Positions 54,533 to 62,665 of a DNA stretch of 64,000 nt are shown in pieces. The DNA comes from Kitasatospora herbaricolor (GTDB lineage: Bacteria > Actinomycetota > Actinomycetes > Streptomycetales > Streptomycetaceae): assembly GCF_030813695.1 (NCBI RefSeq), contig NZ_JAUSVA010000002.1, positions 1,736,001-1,800,000 on the forward strand, given 5' to 3'. The position numbers and the translations under genes are program-made. Position 1 is the stretch's first letter, and every line of letters begins with the position of its first letter. The notes beneath the pieces were generated by a model. That model worked only from the letters and a program-made list of their open reading frames with translations, did not search any database and was not told the origin of the DNA.

Positions 54533-56263
54533 ATGCCCCGGCTCAACGACGAGGTCAAGGCGCTGCTCCAGGAGTACGCGGACCTCATCTCGATCACCGG
54601 CGGGGACGCCTTCCGGGCCCGCGCCTACGAGAAGGCCGCCCGGGCGGTCGGCGGCCACCCGGAGGACGTCGCGCGGCTGGACCTCAAGGGGCTGCAGGGG
54701 ATCCCCGGTGTCGGGAAGTCCACCGCCGAGAAGATCGGCGAGTACCTGCGGACCGGGCGGATCGAGGCGCTGGAGCAGCAGCGGGCGAAGATCCCGTCCG
54801 GGGTGCGCGAGATCATGGACATCCCCACCGTCGGGCCCAAGAAGGCGATGGCCCTCTACCGCGACCTCGGCATCGGCTCGGTGGACGAACTCGCCGAGGC
54901 GGCCCGGGCCGGCCGGCTGGGCGAGGTGGCCGGCTTCGGTGAGCGCAGCGCCGAGCGGATCCTCCAGGGCATCGAGCTGCGCCGGCAGGCGGGCGGCCGG
55001 ACCGGGATCGACGTGGCCACCGCGCTGGCGGAGGAGATCGCGGCGGCGCTGTCCGCCGTCCCCGGGTGCATCCGCTGCGCGTACGCCGGGTCGCTGCGGC
55101 GGATGCGGGAGACGGTCGGCGACATCGACGTGCTGGCCACGGCCGAGGACTCGGCGCCGCTGACGGCCGCGTTCACCGCGCTCCCCTTCGTGGCCGAGGT
55201 CGTCGTCAGCGGCCCCACCAAGACCTCGGTGCGCACCGCCGAGGGCCTCCAGGTGGATCTCCGGGTCGTCCCGCCGGAGGACTGGGGCGCGGCGCTGGTG
55301 TACTTCACCGGCTCCAAGGCGCACAACATCCGGCTGCGCCGGATGGCCGTCGAGGCCGGACTGAAGCTGTCGGAGTACGGGCTGTTCCGGGCGGGCCCCG
55401 GCGGCGACAAGCTGGTGTCCGCCTCGGAGGAGGAGGTGTACGCGGCCCTCGGACTCCCCTGGATCCCGCCGCCGCTGCGCGAGGACACCGGGGAGATCGA
55501 GGCCGGCCTGCGCGGCGGACTCCCCCGGCTGGTCACCGAACAGGACCTGCGCGGCGACCTGCACACCCACACCGACCTGACGGACGGGCTGGCGTCGCTG
55601 GAGGAGATGCTGGCGGCGGCCGCCGCACGCGGCTACGCCTACTACGCGGTCACCGACCACGCCCCGGACCTGGTCATGCAGCGGATGACCGACGAGAAGA
55701 TGCTGGCCCAGCGCGCGCTGGTCCGCGAACTCGACGGCCGGTACCGCAGGATGCGGGTGCTGCACGGCACCGAGCTGAACATCGGGCCGGACGGGGACGT
55801 GGACTGGCCGGGCGAGTTCCTGGCCGGGTTCGACGTCTGCGTCGCCTCGATCCACTCGCACTTCGGGCTGGACCGGGCCGCCCAGACCCGGCGGCTGGTC
55901 CGCGCCTGCGAGAACCCGCACGTCCAGGTGATCGGGCACCCCACCACCCGGCTGATCGGGCGCCGGGCACCGATCGACGTGGACCTCGACGAGGTGTTCC
56001 GGGCCTGCGCCCGGACCGGCACCGCGATGGAGATCAACGGCGCCCCGCGCCGGCTCGACCTGCGCGACGAGCACGTCCGGCGGGCCAGGAGCCTCGGCGT
56101 CCGGTTCGCGATCGACAGCGACGCGCACTCCACGCGGGAACTCGCCAACCCGCGCTACGGCATCGGCACGGCGCAGCGCGGCGGGCTCACCCCGGAGGAC
56201 GTGATCAACACCTGGACGTGGCAGCGGCTGAAGCGGTTCCTCCACAAGAATCCGCCGCATTGA
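54533..56263 (+). CDS. polX: DNA polymerase/3'-5' exonuclease PolX
   Basis: A 576-aa family X polymerase with PHP domain. Order: helix-hairpin-helix repeats (LQGIPGVGKSTAEKIGEYL, IPTVGPKKAMALYRDLG), nucleotidyltransferase core (YAGSLRRMRETVGDIDVLA, with catalytic Asp in GDIDV and LQVDLRVV), then a C-terminal PHP domain (GDLHTHTDLTDG, YAVTDHAPD, HGTELNI, IHSHFG, GHPTTRL, IDSDAHS) with its metal-binding His/Asp set intact. It fills short gaps in base-excision repair and has 3'-5' nuclease activity. Confidence 0.97.
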   Translation: MPRLNDEVKALLQEYADLISITGGDAFRARAYEKAARAVGGHPEDVARLDLKGLQGIPGVGKSTAEKIGEYLRTGRIEALEQQRAKIPSGVREIMDIPTVGPKKAMALYRDLGIGSVDELAEAARAGRLGEVAGFGERSAERILQGIELRRQAGGRTGIDVATALAEEIAAALSAVPGCIRCAYAGSLRRMRETVGDIDVLATAEDSAPLTAAFTALPFVAEVVVSGPTKTSVRTAEGLQVDLRVVPPEDWGAALVYFTGSKAHNIRLRRMAVEAGLKLSEYGLFRAGPGGDKLVSASEEEVYAALGLPWIPPPLREDTGEIEAGLRGGLPRLVTEQDLRGDLHTHTDLTDGLASLEEMLAAAAARGYAYYAVTDHAPDLVMQRMTDEKMLAQRALVRELDGRYRRMRVLHGTELNIGPDGDVDWPGEFLAGFDVCVASIHSHFGLDRAAQTRRLVRACENPHVQVIGHPTTRLIGRRAPIDVDLDEVFRACARTGTAMEINGAPRRLDLRDEHVRRARSLGVRFAIDSDAHSTRELANPRYGIGTAQRGGLTPEDVINTWTWQRLKRFLHKNPPH

Positions 56264-56300
56264 CCCCTGGATTCCCGCCCTGATCAGGCGCATGATGGAA

Positions 56301-56489
56301 GTGGACCTGCGAGGTAGACGAGGGAGTTCGACCGCAGGAGGCAGTGGCGACAGGTCGAGGTTCTGCCGCTGGTACCTCGGTCGACGATCGAACTGAGCGG
56401 CCGGAGGACGATGGTTGAGTCCGGAGGCCAACCCCCACCCCGCAGGTCCACCCACGCCCCCGGACGGTGACACCGTCCGGGGGTTTCTC
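56301..56489 (+). ncRNA. Candidate structured RNA with its own terminator
   Basis: Between polX and the phosphatase gene, GTGGACCTGCG (56301-56311) pairs perfectly with CGCAGGTCCAC (56441-56451), a closing stem of 11 bp over a 129-nt interior. Inside, AGTTCGA (56325-56331) pairs with TCGAACT (56388-56394), and CGAGGT (56356-56361) with ACCTCG (56374-56379). CATGAT at 56291-56296 is a plausible -10 box placing the start at the closing stem. A Rho-independent terminator follows at once. The layout (long closing stem, large interior, terminator) recalls 6S-type RNAs, but I recognise no known family. Confidence 0.55.
56457..56489 (+). terminator. Rho-independent terminator
   Basis: Perfect 12-bp stem CCCCCGGACGGT/ACCGTCCGGGGG, loop gac, followed by TTTCTC. 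It ends the candidate RNA, or a polX transcript with a 190-nt 3' leader. Positions 56490-56707 after it contain three copies of a GGCTCCCGGCGCCTGT-like word (56545-56600) and no gene. Confidence 0.85.
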
Positions 56490-56707
56490 GGTGTCCGGGC
56501 GGCCGCTCGACCGGGGGCACCCGGGCCCGCCCCGGCGCCTGTTCGTCCACGGCTCCCGGCGCCTGTCCGTCCAAGGCTCCCGGTGCCTGTTCATCCACGG
56601 CTCACCGCGGACGCGCGGGCCGGCCACCGGCGGTTCACCGGGCGGGAACAGGCTGCGAGGCGCTCCGCTCGGTCACTGCGTCGTCCCGCTCTCGAAGGGC
56701 CCCGGTC

Positions 56708-58108
56708 GTGAAACCCTCCGCCGCTGTCTCCGCCACCATGTCGGTGGCCCTCGCCGCCACCGTGCTGCTCGCCGGTGGCCCGGCCTCCGCCCAGGGGCGG
56801 CACGGTGGCGGGCACCCGGACGGGCAGTCGTACCCGTACGGGACCAAGACCCCCTACGAGCCGCAGGGCCGGCCGAAGCAGTACGAACGCGCGCCTGGGG
56901 GCTACCTCCCGGTCTTCACCGAGAACGTCGCCCGGCACGGCTCCCGGGCCATGACGGACAGCGAGGACGGCGACCTGGTGCTGGCCGTGCTGGGGACCGC
57001 CGAGCAGCGCGGTGCCCTGAACCGGCTCGGCGCGGGGCTGGCGCCGCAGGTGCGCACCCTGCTCGGCGCCGCCTCGGCGGTCGGCTACGGCAACCTGGCC
57101 GGCCGCGGGGTGCGGGAGCACCGGGAGACCGCCCTGCGGATGGAGCAGCGCCTGCCCGAGCTCTTCCGGACCATCGCGGCGGAGCACGAACCGGTCGTCG
57201 TGGAGACCTCGGGGGTGGCCCGCACGGTGGCCAGCGCCAACGCGTTCACCTCGGGACTGACCGAGGGGCAGCCCTCGCTGGCCGGACTGATCAGGGCCCC
57301 GGTCACCGACAAGAACCTGCTCTACTTCCACAAGCAGCCGCAGAACGCCGACTACCAGGCCTACCTGGCCCACGACCCGGACCTGGCGGCCGTGCTGGCC
57401 GGGATCGAGGGCGCGCCGCGGACCGAGCAGGCGGCCCGGCACGTCGCGGAGCGGCTCTTCGACGCGGAGTTCGTCGCGTCGATGTCCGCCGAGGACCGGA
57501 TCGCCTTCGCGCGCGCCCTGCACCAGCTGTACAGCTCCGCGCCCGACCTCGCCGAGGAGGCGCCGGCCGTCGACCTGGACCCCTACCTGACCTCCCGGGA
57601 CGCGCAGTGGTTCGCCTACCTGGACGACGCCGAGGAGTTCTACCAGAAGGGCCCCGGCTTCGCCGGACGCACCGTCACCTACCGGATGGCCCAGCCCCTG
57701 CTGGACGACTTGTTCGCCGCGGTCGAGGCGAAGGCCGCCGGCACCGGTCATGACGGCGCCGTGCTGCGGTTCACCCACGCCGAGGAGATCGAGCCGCTGG
57801 CGGCGCTGATGGGCCTGCCCGGCAGCACCGAGCCGGCGGCCCCGGACGAGCCGTACACCTACCGGAACGACGAGTGGCGCGGCGGGCAGGTGTCCCCGAT
57901 GGCCGCGAACGTCCAGTGGGACCTCTACGCCGGCGGCGCGGGCAAGGACGGCGCGGGCAGGAGCGGCGCGGGCAAGTCCCCGGCGTACCTGGTCCGGATG
58001 CTCTACAACGAGCAGGAGACGGCCTTCAAGTCCTCCTGCCGGCCGATCGCCAAGGGCAGTTACTTCTACGACCTGGACGAGCTGCGGCGCTGCTTCGGCC
58101 GGGCCTGA
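56708..58108 (+). CDS. Secreted histidine-type phosphatase
   Basis: A 466-aa secreted member of the histidine acid phosphatase branch (multiple inositol polyphosphate phosphatase-like). The signal peptide is about residues 1-28 (VALAATVLLAGGPASA). The catalytic motif is ENVARHGSRAM (RHGxR) and the proton donor is HAE in FTHAEEIEPLAALMG. It probably releases phosphate from phytate-like or other phosphomonoesters outside the cell. GTG 56708 is the only start that keeps the signal intact. Confidence 0.88.
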   Translation: MKPSAAVSATMSVALAATVLLAGGPASAQGRHGGGHPDGQSYPYGTKTPYEPQGRPKQYERAPGGYLPVFTENVARHGSRAMTDSEDGDLVLAVLGTAEQRGALNRLGAGLAPQVRTLLGAASAVGYGNLAGRGVREHRETALRMEQRLPELFRTIAAEHEPVVVETSGVARTVASANAFTSGLTEGQPSLAGLIRAPVTDKNLLYFHKQPQNADYQAYLAHDPDLAAVLAGIEGAPRTEQAARHVAERLFDAEFVASMSAEDRIAFARALHQLYSSAPDLAEEAPAVDLDPYLTSRDAQWFAYLDDAEEFYQKGPGFAGRTVTYRMAQPLLDDLFAAVEAKAAGTGHDGAVLRFTHAEEIEPLAALMGLPGSTEPAAPDEPYTYRNDEWRGGQVSPMAANVQWDLYAGGAGKDGAGRSGAGKSPAYLVRMLYNEQETAFKSSCRPIAKGSYFYDLDELRRCFGRA

Positions 58109-58297
58109 CCGGCCGGCGCCCCGTTCGGCGGACGGGACGGCGGCCCGCTCGGCCGGCGGGGGCCTTCGGGCGGGGTTCGGGCGCCGGGGGTACGGCCGAC
58201 CCGCCCGGCGCCCTCGGCCCGGACGCGCCCCCAACGCCGTCGCGCGCCGTAGGATCGGCCGGTACGAACGCCGTCGGCCCGCCCCAGGGGGACCACC

Positions 58298-59119
58298 GTG
58301 ACCCAGCCCCGCACCGCGCGCGCGGCTGACCTCGCCGCACAACTGGCCGCGGTCGGGCCGTACTTCGAGATCCTCACCGGCAGCCCCGGGCAGCCGGACC
58401 GGACGCCCGGCCTGCGGCCGCTGCGGGAGCTGTACGCGACCGGGCCCGGCTCCGTGCTGGCCGAGCGGATCCCGGCGGTCGCCGAGCGGCTGGGGACGGC
58501 GGAGCCACGGGTGGCCGCCTCCATCCTGCAGCTCGGACTGGCCTCCCGGCTCTGGTCGGTGGCGCTCGGCGCCGCCGCACTGGGCGGCACCACGCTGGAC
58601 CTGCACCCCGACCGGGTCGAGGCCCTGCTGCCGCCGCAGGGCCCGCTGCTGCTCCGGCTCCCGCGGCCGGCCGCCGACCAGGCCTCGGACGGGGGACTCC
58701 GGGCCGACCGGCCGGAGCCCGCCACCGGGGCCGGGCCGACCGAGCCGCCCACGGCGGCCCGGCTCTACCGCGCCGTGGTGACCGAGAACCTGGTCCCGCT
58801 CGCGGCCGCCGTGCGCGCCGTGGCTCCCGTCTCCGAGGGACTGCTCCGGGGCAACGCGGCCTCCGCCCTGGCCGGCTCGCTGCGGGTGCTGCACGGCTGG
58901 GCCGCCGTCCGCCGGCCCGAGGCCGCCCGGACCGCGCGCCGGCTCGCGGACGACCTGCTGGTGCTCGGCCGGCTCGTCGGCACCGGCACCCTGACCTGCG
59001 CGGGCCCGGCCGCCGTACCCGCATTCCGCCGCACCAGCTGCTGCCTCTACTACCGCGTCGGCCCCCGGGCCGGCATCTGCGGCGACTGCGTCTTCGACGC
59101 GCCGCCGGGCCGGTCCTGA
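58298..59119 (+). CDS. (2Fe-2S)-binding protein, FhuF-like
   Basis: A 273-aa protein. The C-terminus has the FhuF-type iron-sulfur ligand pattern: SCCLYYRVGPRAGICGDCVF (CC then CxxC). FhuF-like proteins reduce ferric siderophores in the cytoplasm. The N-terminal part is helical and fits the family (VAASILQLGLASRLWSVALG). GTG 58298 has AGGGGGA 5 nt upstream. No siderophore transporter is adjacent. Confidence 0.88.
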   Translation: MTQPRTARAADLAAQLAAVGPYFEILTGSPGQPDRTPGLRPLRELYATGPGSVLAERIPAVAERLGTAEPRVAASILQLGLASRLWSVALGAAALGGTTLDLHPDRVEALLPPQGPLLLRLPRPAADQASDGGLRADRPEPATGAGPTEPPTAARLYRAVVTENLVPLAAAVRAVAPVSEGLLRGNAASALAGSLRVLHGWAAVRRPEAARTARRLADDLLVLGRLVGTGTLTCAGPAAVPAFRRTSCCLYYRVGPRAGICGDCVFDAPPGRS

Positions 59120-59215
59120 GCCGCCTCCGGCCGGGTCGGCCCTCGGCGGTGCGGGGCCGGGGCGGGTGGCCCGGCCCCGCACCCGAGATTGATAGCCATG
59201 TATGCAGTGTCCATG

Positions 59216-59221
59216 TACGGT
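59216..59221 (+). promoter_or_regulatory. -10 box of a likely leaderless promoter (marR)
   Basis: TACGGT with exactly 7 nt to ATG 59229. A CCATGTA direct repeat (59197 and 59211 region) flanks it and could be part of an autoregulatory site. Confidence 0.5.
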
Positions 59222-59228
59222 ATCTGCC

Positions 59229-59726
59229 ATGAGCAAGGCATCCCCGGGGCCCACCCCCGGCTTCCTGGTCTGGCGGCTGTCGACCAAGTGGCGGGTGGCC
59301 GTCGACCGGGCCCTCGCCCCGCTGGGCCTGACCCATGCGCAGTACTCGCTGCTCGCCTCCCTGCTCGGCATGCAGCGCTCCGGGCAGCAGCCCAGCCAGC
59401 GGCAACTCGCCGAGCACACCGGCCTGGAGGCGCTGTACGTGTCGAAGCTGGCCCGCGCCCTGGAGGAGGCCGGCCTGGTCGAGCGCGCGAAGGACCCGGC
59501 CGACTCCCGGGCCGTCCGCCTGTCGCTCACCGAACAGGGGCTGGACACCACCCGCCGGGCCGTCGACGTCGTGCAGCGGCTGCTGGGGCAACTCCTGTCC
59601 CCGCTCGGCGGTCTGGACAGCCCACGCACCGCGACGCTGGTCGCCGAGCTGACCACCCTGCTGGACGTGCCGCTGGACGCCGCCGTGGACGCCTCCCGGC
59701 CGGCGCCGACGGCGACGCGGCCCTGA
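59229..59726 (+). CDS. MarR family transcriptional regulator
   Basis: A 165-aa winged-helix regulator: LVWRLSTKWRVAVDRALAPL, LTHAQYSLLASLLG, QRQLAEHTGLEALYVSKLAR (recognition helix), and wing AKDPADSRAVRLSLTEQG. ATG 59229 is preferred to 59202 because of the leaderless -10 box. The next gene downstream (F420-type reductase) is a candidate target. Confidence 0.93.
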   Translation: MSKASPGPTPGFLVWRLSTKWRVAVDRALAPLGLTHAQYSLLASLLGMQRSGQQPSQRQLAEHTGLEALYVSKLARALEEAGLVERAKDPADSRAVRLSLTEQGLDTTRRAVDVVQRLLGQLLSPLGGLDSPRTATLVAELTTLLDVPLDAAVDASRPAPTATRP

Positions 59727-59934
59727 TGCCCGGTCAGCCCCCGGCCCCGTCCTGCCGGCGGCGCCGACCCGTGCTCCGTCCGACCCTCCCCGCTCCGACC
59801 CGCCCGGCTGCGACCCGCCCCGGTGTGGCCGCCGCCCCGGCCGGGCGCCGCTCGTCTACCGTGGACCGGCGGGCGCCGGGCAGGCGCCCGGCCGCAGCGG
59901 GCGCCGCACGGCGCCGGCCCGACGAGGAGGCAAC

Positions 59935-60381
59935 GTGAGCGAGAACGAGCCGACGGCCAGTCCCACCGGCTGGGTCGCCGATCAGGCCCGCCGCTACGAG
60001 GAGTCCGGCGGAACGGCCGGCACCACCATCCAGGGCGCCCCCTGCCTGCTGCTCGACCACCTCGGCCGCAAGAGCGGCCAGTGGCGGCGGACGGTACTGA
60101 TCTACGGCCGCGACGGCGAGGACTACCTGGTGGTCGCCTCGCTCGGCGGTGCCGACCACCACCCGCTCTGGTACCTGAACCTGACGGCGAACCCGGAGGT
60201 CCGGCTGCGGGTCGGCCCCGAACGCTTCACCGCCACGGCCGAGGTGCTCCCGGCCGAGGAGAAGGCGCGGGTCTGGCCGAGCCTGGTGGAGGTCTTCCCG
60301 CCCTACGCGGGCTACCAGAAGAAGACCAGCCGCGACATCCCGGTGATCCGCCTCCGCCGGGACACCCCCGCGGGCGGCTGA
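59935..60381 (+). CDS. Deazaflavin (F420)-dependent nitroreductase family protein
   Basis: A 148-aa Ddn-type split-barrel protein: LLLDHLGRKSGQWRRTVLIY, YLVVASLGGADHHPLWYLNL and NPEVRLRVG are family hallmarks; FPPYAGYQKKTSRDIPVIRL ends it. Such enzymes use F420H2 to reduce quinones or nitro compounds. GTG 59935 has GAGGAGG 4-5 nt upstream. Confidence 0.93.
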   Translation: MSENEPTASPTGWVADQARRYEESGGTAGTTIQGAPCLLLDHLGRKSGQWRRTVLIYGRDGEDYLVVASLGGADHHPLWYLNLTANPEVRLRVGPERFTATAEVLPAEEKARVWPSLVEVFPPYAGYQKKTSRDIPVIRLRRDTPAGG

Positions 60382-60528
60382 GCCTGCGGCGCGCGGCAGC
60401 GCGGCGGTCGTCGGGCCGAGGAGCTCGGCGACCGGCCCGGGCGCCACCTCGACAAGCGAGGTCCGGCCCGGCCCGCCCGTCCCTCCATCCATCCGACGCC
60501 CGGGCCACGCCCGCCGTATGCTCCGGTC

Positions 60529-61161
60529 ATGCTCCTCTGGATCAACGGCCCTTACGGCGGCGGCAAGACGCAGACGGCGCACGAGATCCGTCGGCGGCTC
60601 CCGGGCAGCGTGGTCTGCGACCCCGAACACGTCGGTTTCGGCCTGCACCGGATGACGCCGCCGGCACTGCGCGGCGACTTCCAGGACTTCCCGGCCTGGC
60701 GGCAGGGCGTCTACGAGGTGCTGGACCTGGTGCTCGGCCGGCAGGACGGGGTGGTGATCGCACCGATGACCGTCGTGGACCCGGACTGCTTCCGGGAGAC
60801 GGTGGGCCGGCTCCGGGAACGCGGCCACGACGTCCGGCACTTCACGCTGCTGGCCGACCGGGAAACGATCGTGGGCCGGCTGCGCGAGCGACGCCTGGGG
60901 CACGTCGTGCGGTTCGCCGCCCGCCGGGGTGCCCCCTTCGGACGCGAGAGCTTCGCCCGCTCCCGGCTCGATCTGTGCCTGGACCGGCTGCACGGGGAGG
61001 AGTTCGCCGAGCATCTGGAGACCGGCGACCGCACGGTCGCGCAGGTCGCGGACCTGATCGCGGCCTCGGCCGGGCTGACCCTGCTCCCGAACACCGACAG
61101 CGCGGTGCGCGGGCGCCTGCGCCGGGCCTGGACCGGGGTCCGGCACATCCGGGTCCGCTGA
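60529..61161 (+). CDS. P-loop kinase, TmrB-like
   Basis: A 210-aa P-loop protein with Walker A at the extreme N-terminus (LLWINGPYGGGKTQTAHEI), then CDPEHVGFGLHRMTP, VIAPMTVVDP and the lid-type LLADRETIVGRLRER. It resembles TmrB-type tunicamycin resistance ATP-binding proteins and other small AAA/adenylate-kinase-like phosphotransferases. A resistance function is only a family association. Confidence 0.83.
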   Translation: MLLWINGPYGGGKTQTAHEIRRRLPGSVVCDPEHVGFGLHRMTPPALRGDFQDFPAWRQGVYEVLDLVLGRQDGVVIAPMTVVDPDCFRETVGRLRERGHDVRHFTLLADRETIVGRLRERRLGHVVRFAARRGAPFGRESFARSRLDLCLDRLHGEEFAEHLETGDRTVAQVADLIAASAGLTLLPNTDSAVRGRLRRAWTGVRHIRVR

Positions 61162-61244
61162 GCCGGCGGCGGTCCCGTGCCGGGCTCGCCGCCGATGGAC
61201 CTGGCCCTTCCGGGCAGGCCTGATCGGCCCCCGAGATCATTCTG

Positions 61245-61258
61245 TGGGAGCGCTCCCA
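61245..61258. promoter_or_regulatory. CebR box
   Basis: TGGGAGCGCTCCCA, a perfect 14-bp palindrome identical to the published binding site of the cellobiose/cellotriose repressor CebR. It overlaps TATGCT (61258-61263), the likely -10 box of the downstream oxidoreductase gene. Confidence 0.85.
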
Positions 61259-61318
61259 TATGCTCCGATACGGACACGCAGACCGCACCGAGCGGCCGCC
61301 CCGACCAGAACGGGCCCC

Positions 61319-62380
61319 ATGACCGCCCCCACCCCCCACCGCCCCGCCAACGCCGCCGCCCACGCCGCCGGCACCCTCGGCAGCCCCGGCACCCCGCCGG
61401 TCCGCTGGGGCATCCTCGCCACCGGCGCCATCGCCACCGCCTTCGCCGAGGACCTCGCCCTGCTCCCGGACGCCCGCCTGACCGCGGTCGCCTCCCGCAC
61501 CGAGGAGTCCGCCCGGCGCTTCGCCGAGCGCCACGACATCCCCCGCGCGTACGGCAGCTGGGAGCAACTCGCCAAGGACCCCGAGGTCGACGTCGTCTAC
61601 GTCGCCACCCCGCACGCCCAGCACCACGCCGCCACCTCGCTCCTGCTGGCGGCCGGGAAGCCGGTGCTCTGCGAGAAGCCCTTCACCCTCAACCTGCCCG
61701 AGGCGCAGGACCTGGTGCGCCTCGCCCGCGAGCACGAGGTCTTCCTGATGGAGGCCATGTGGACCTACCTGGACCCGGCGGTCCGCCGCCTGACCCAGCT
61801 GATCGACGACGGCGCGATCGGTGAAGTCCGCACCGTCCAGGCGGAGTTCGCGTTCGCCGCGGAGCCCGGCGGGAGCGGGCGGCTGCGCGACCCGGCCGCC
61901 GGCGGCGGTGCGCTGCTGGACATCGGCGTCTACCCGCTGGCCTTCGCCCAGCTGCTGCTGGGCACGCCGGACAGCGTCCAGGCCTGGGGGCGGATCGCTC
62001 CGGACGGCGTGGACGACAACACCGGCATCCTGCTCGGGCACCCCGGCGGGGCGCACGCGGTGCTGTCCTGCTCGATCGTCTCGGACAGTGCGCAGCGGGC
62101 CGAGATCGGCGGTTCGCTGGGCCGGATCGAGATCCCCCGCGACTTCTACCGGCCGGACTCCTTCGTGCTGCACCGCCGCCGGCACGAGCCGGAGGAGTTC
62201 CGGTTCCCGCGCGAGCCCGGGCACGGTTACCGGTACGAGGCGGCGGAGGTGATGCGCTGCCTGCGCGCCGGGGCGGCCGAGTCGCCGCTCGTCCCGCTGG
62301 ACGGCACGCTGGCCCTGATGGGCACCCTGGACACGGTCCGGCGCCGGATCGGCCTGCGCTACCCGGGGGACCGCGACTGA
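61319..62380 (+). CDS. Gfo/Idh/MocA family oxidoreductase
   Basis: A 353-aa NAD(P)-dependent sugar oxidoreductase. The Rossmann part is RWGILATGAIATAFAEDLAL with ASRTEESARRFAERH; the family motif EKP is in LCEKPFTLN and the catalytic region is GGALLDIGVYPLAFAQLLLG. ATG 61319; the in-frame ATG at 61244 lies upstream of the operator and promoter and is rejected. The CebR box in its promoter suggests induction by cello-oligosaccharides. Confidence 0.94.
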   Translation: MTAPTPHRPANAAAHAAGTLGSPGTPPVRWGILATGAIATAFAEDLALLPDARLTAVASRTEESARRFAERHDIPRAYGSWEQLAKDPEVDVVYVATPHAQHHAATSLLLAAGKPVLCEKPFTLNLPEAQDLVRLAREHEVFLMEAMWTYLDPAVRRLTQLIDDGAIGEVRTVQAEFAFAAEPGGSGRLRDPAAGGGALLDIGVYPLAFAQLLLGTPDSVQAWGRIAPDGVDDNTGILLGHPGGAHAVLSCSIVSDSAQRAEIGGSLGRIEIPRDFYRPDSFVLHRRRHEPEEFRFPREPGHGYRYEAAEVMRCLRAGAAESPLVPLDGTLALMGTLDTVRRRIGLRYPGDRD

Positions 62381-62435
62381 CCCCGCCGGCACGCCGCTGA
62401 CACCCGACGACACCCCGCCGGCACCCGGCCATGCC

Positions 62436-62478
62436 GACGCGGTGTCCTGGCGACACCCCGACGCCAGGACACCGCGTC
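62436..62478 (+). terminator. Terminator hairpin after the Gfo/Idh gene
   Basis: Perfect 17-bp stem (62436-62452 and 62462-62478) with a 9-nt loop, 55 bp after the stop. The rest of the spacer to 62665 contains no supported gene. Confidence 0.75.
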
Positions 62479-62665
62479 CACCACCCCGGTGCCCGCGCGG
62501 CTCCAGAATGTTCGCCACGGACCGTTCCCGCCCGGAGCCGGTCCCGGTCGGCGCCGCCCTTCCCACCGGGCGGCGGCAGGTACGGAACTGGGAGGCTGTC
62601 ATGCAGGGAAGCACAGCGGGGCCGGCCGGGCCGCCGGCGACCGGGCCGCGACCGGGCGGCCGTCG

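Noticed and set aside
56264..56460. Cobalamin riboswitch, 6C RNA, RNase P RNA or SRP RNA
   Set aside because: A GCCACTG-like word exists on the minus strand only, the C runs are not in two hairpin loops, and the conserved cores of RNase P and SRP RNA are absent.
61244..61318. Upstream ATG of the Gfo/Idh gene at 61244
   Set aside because: It would place the CebR operator and promoter inside the coding region.
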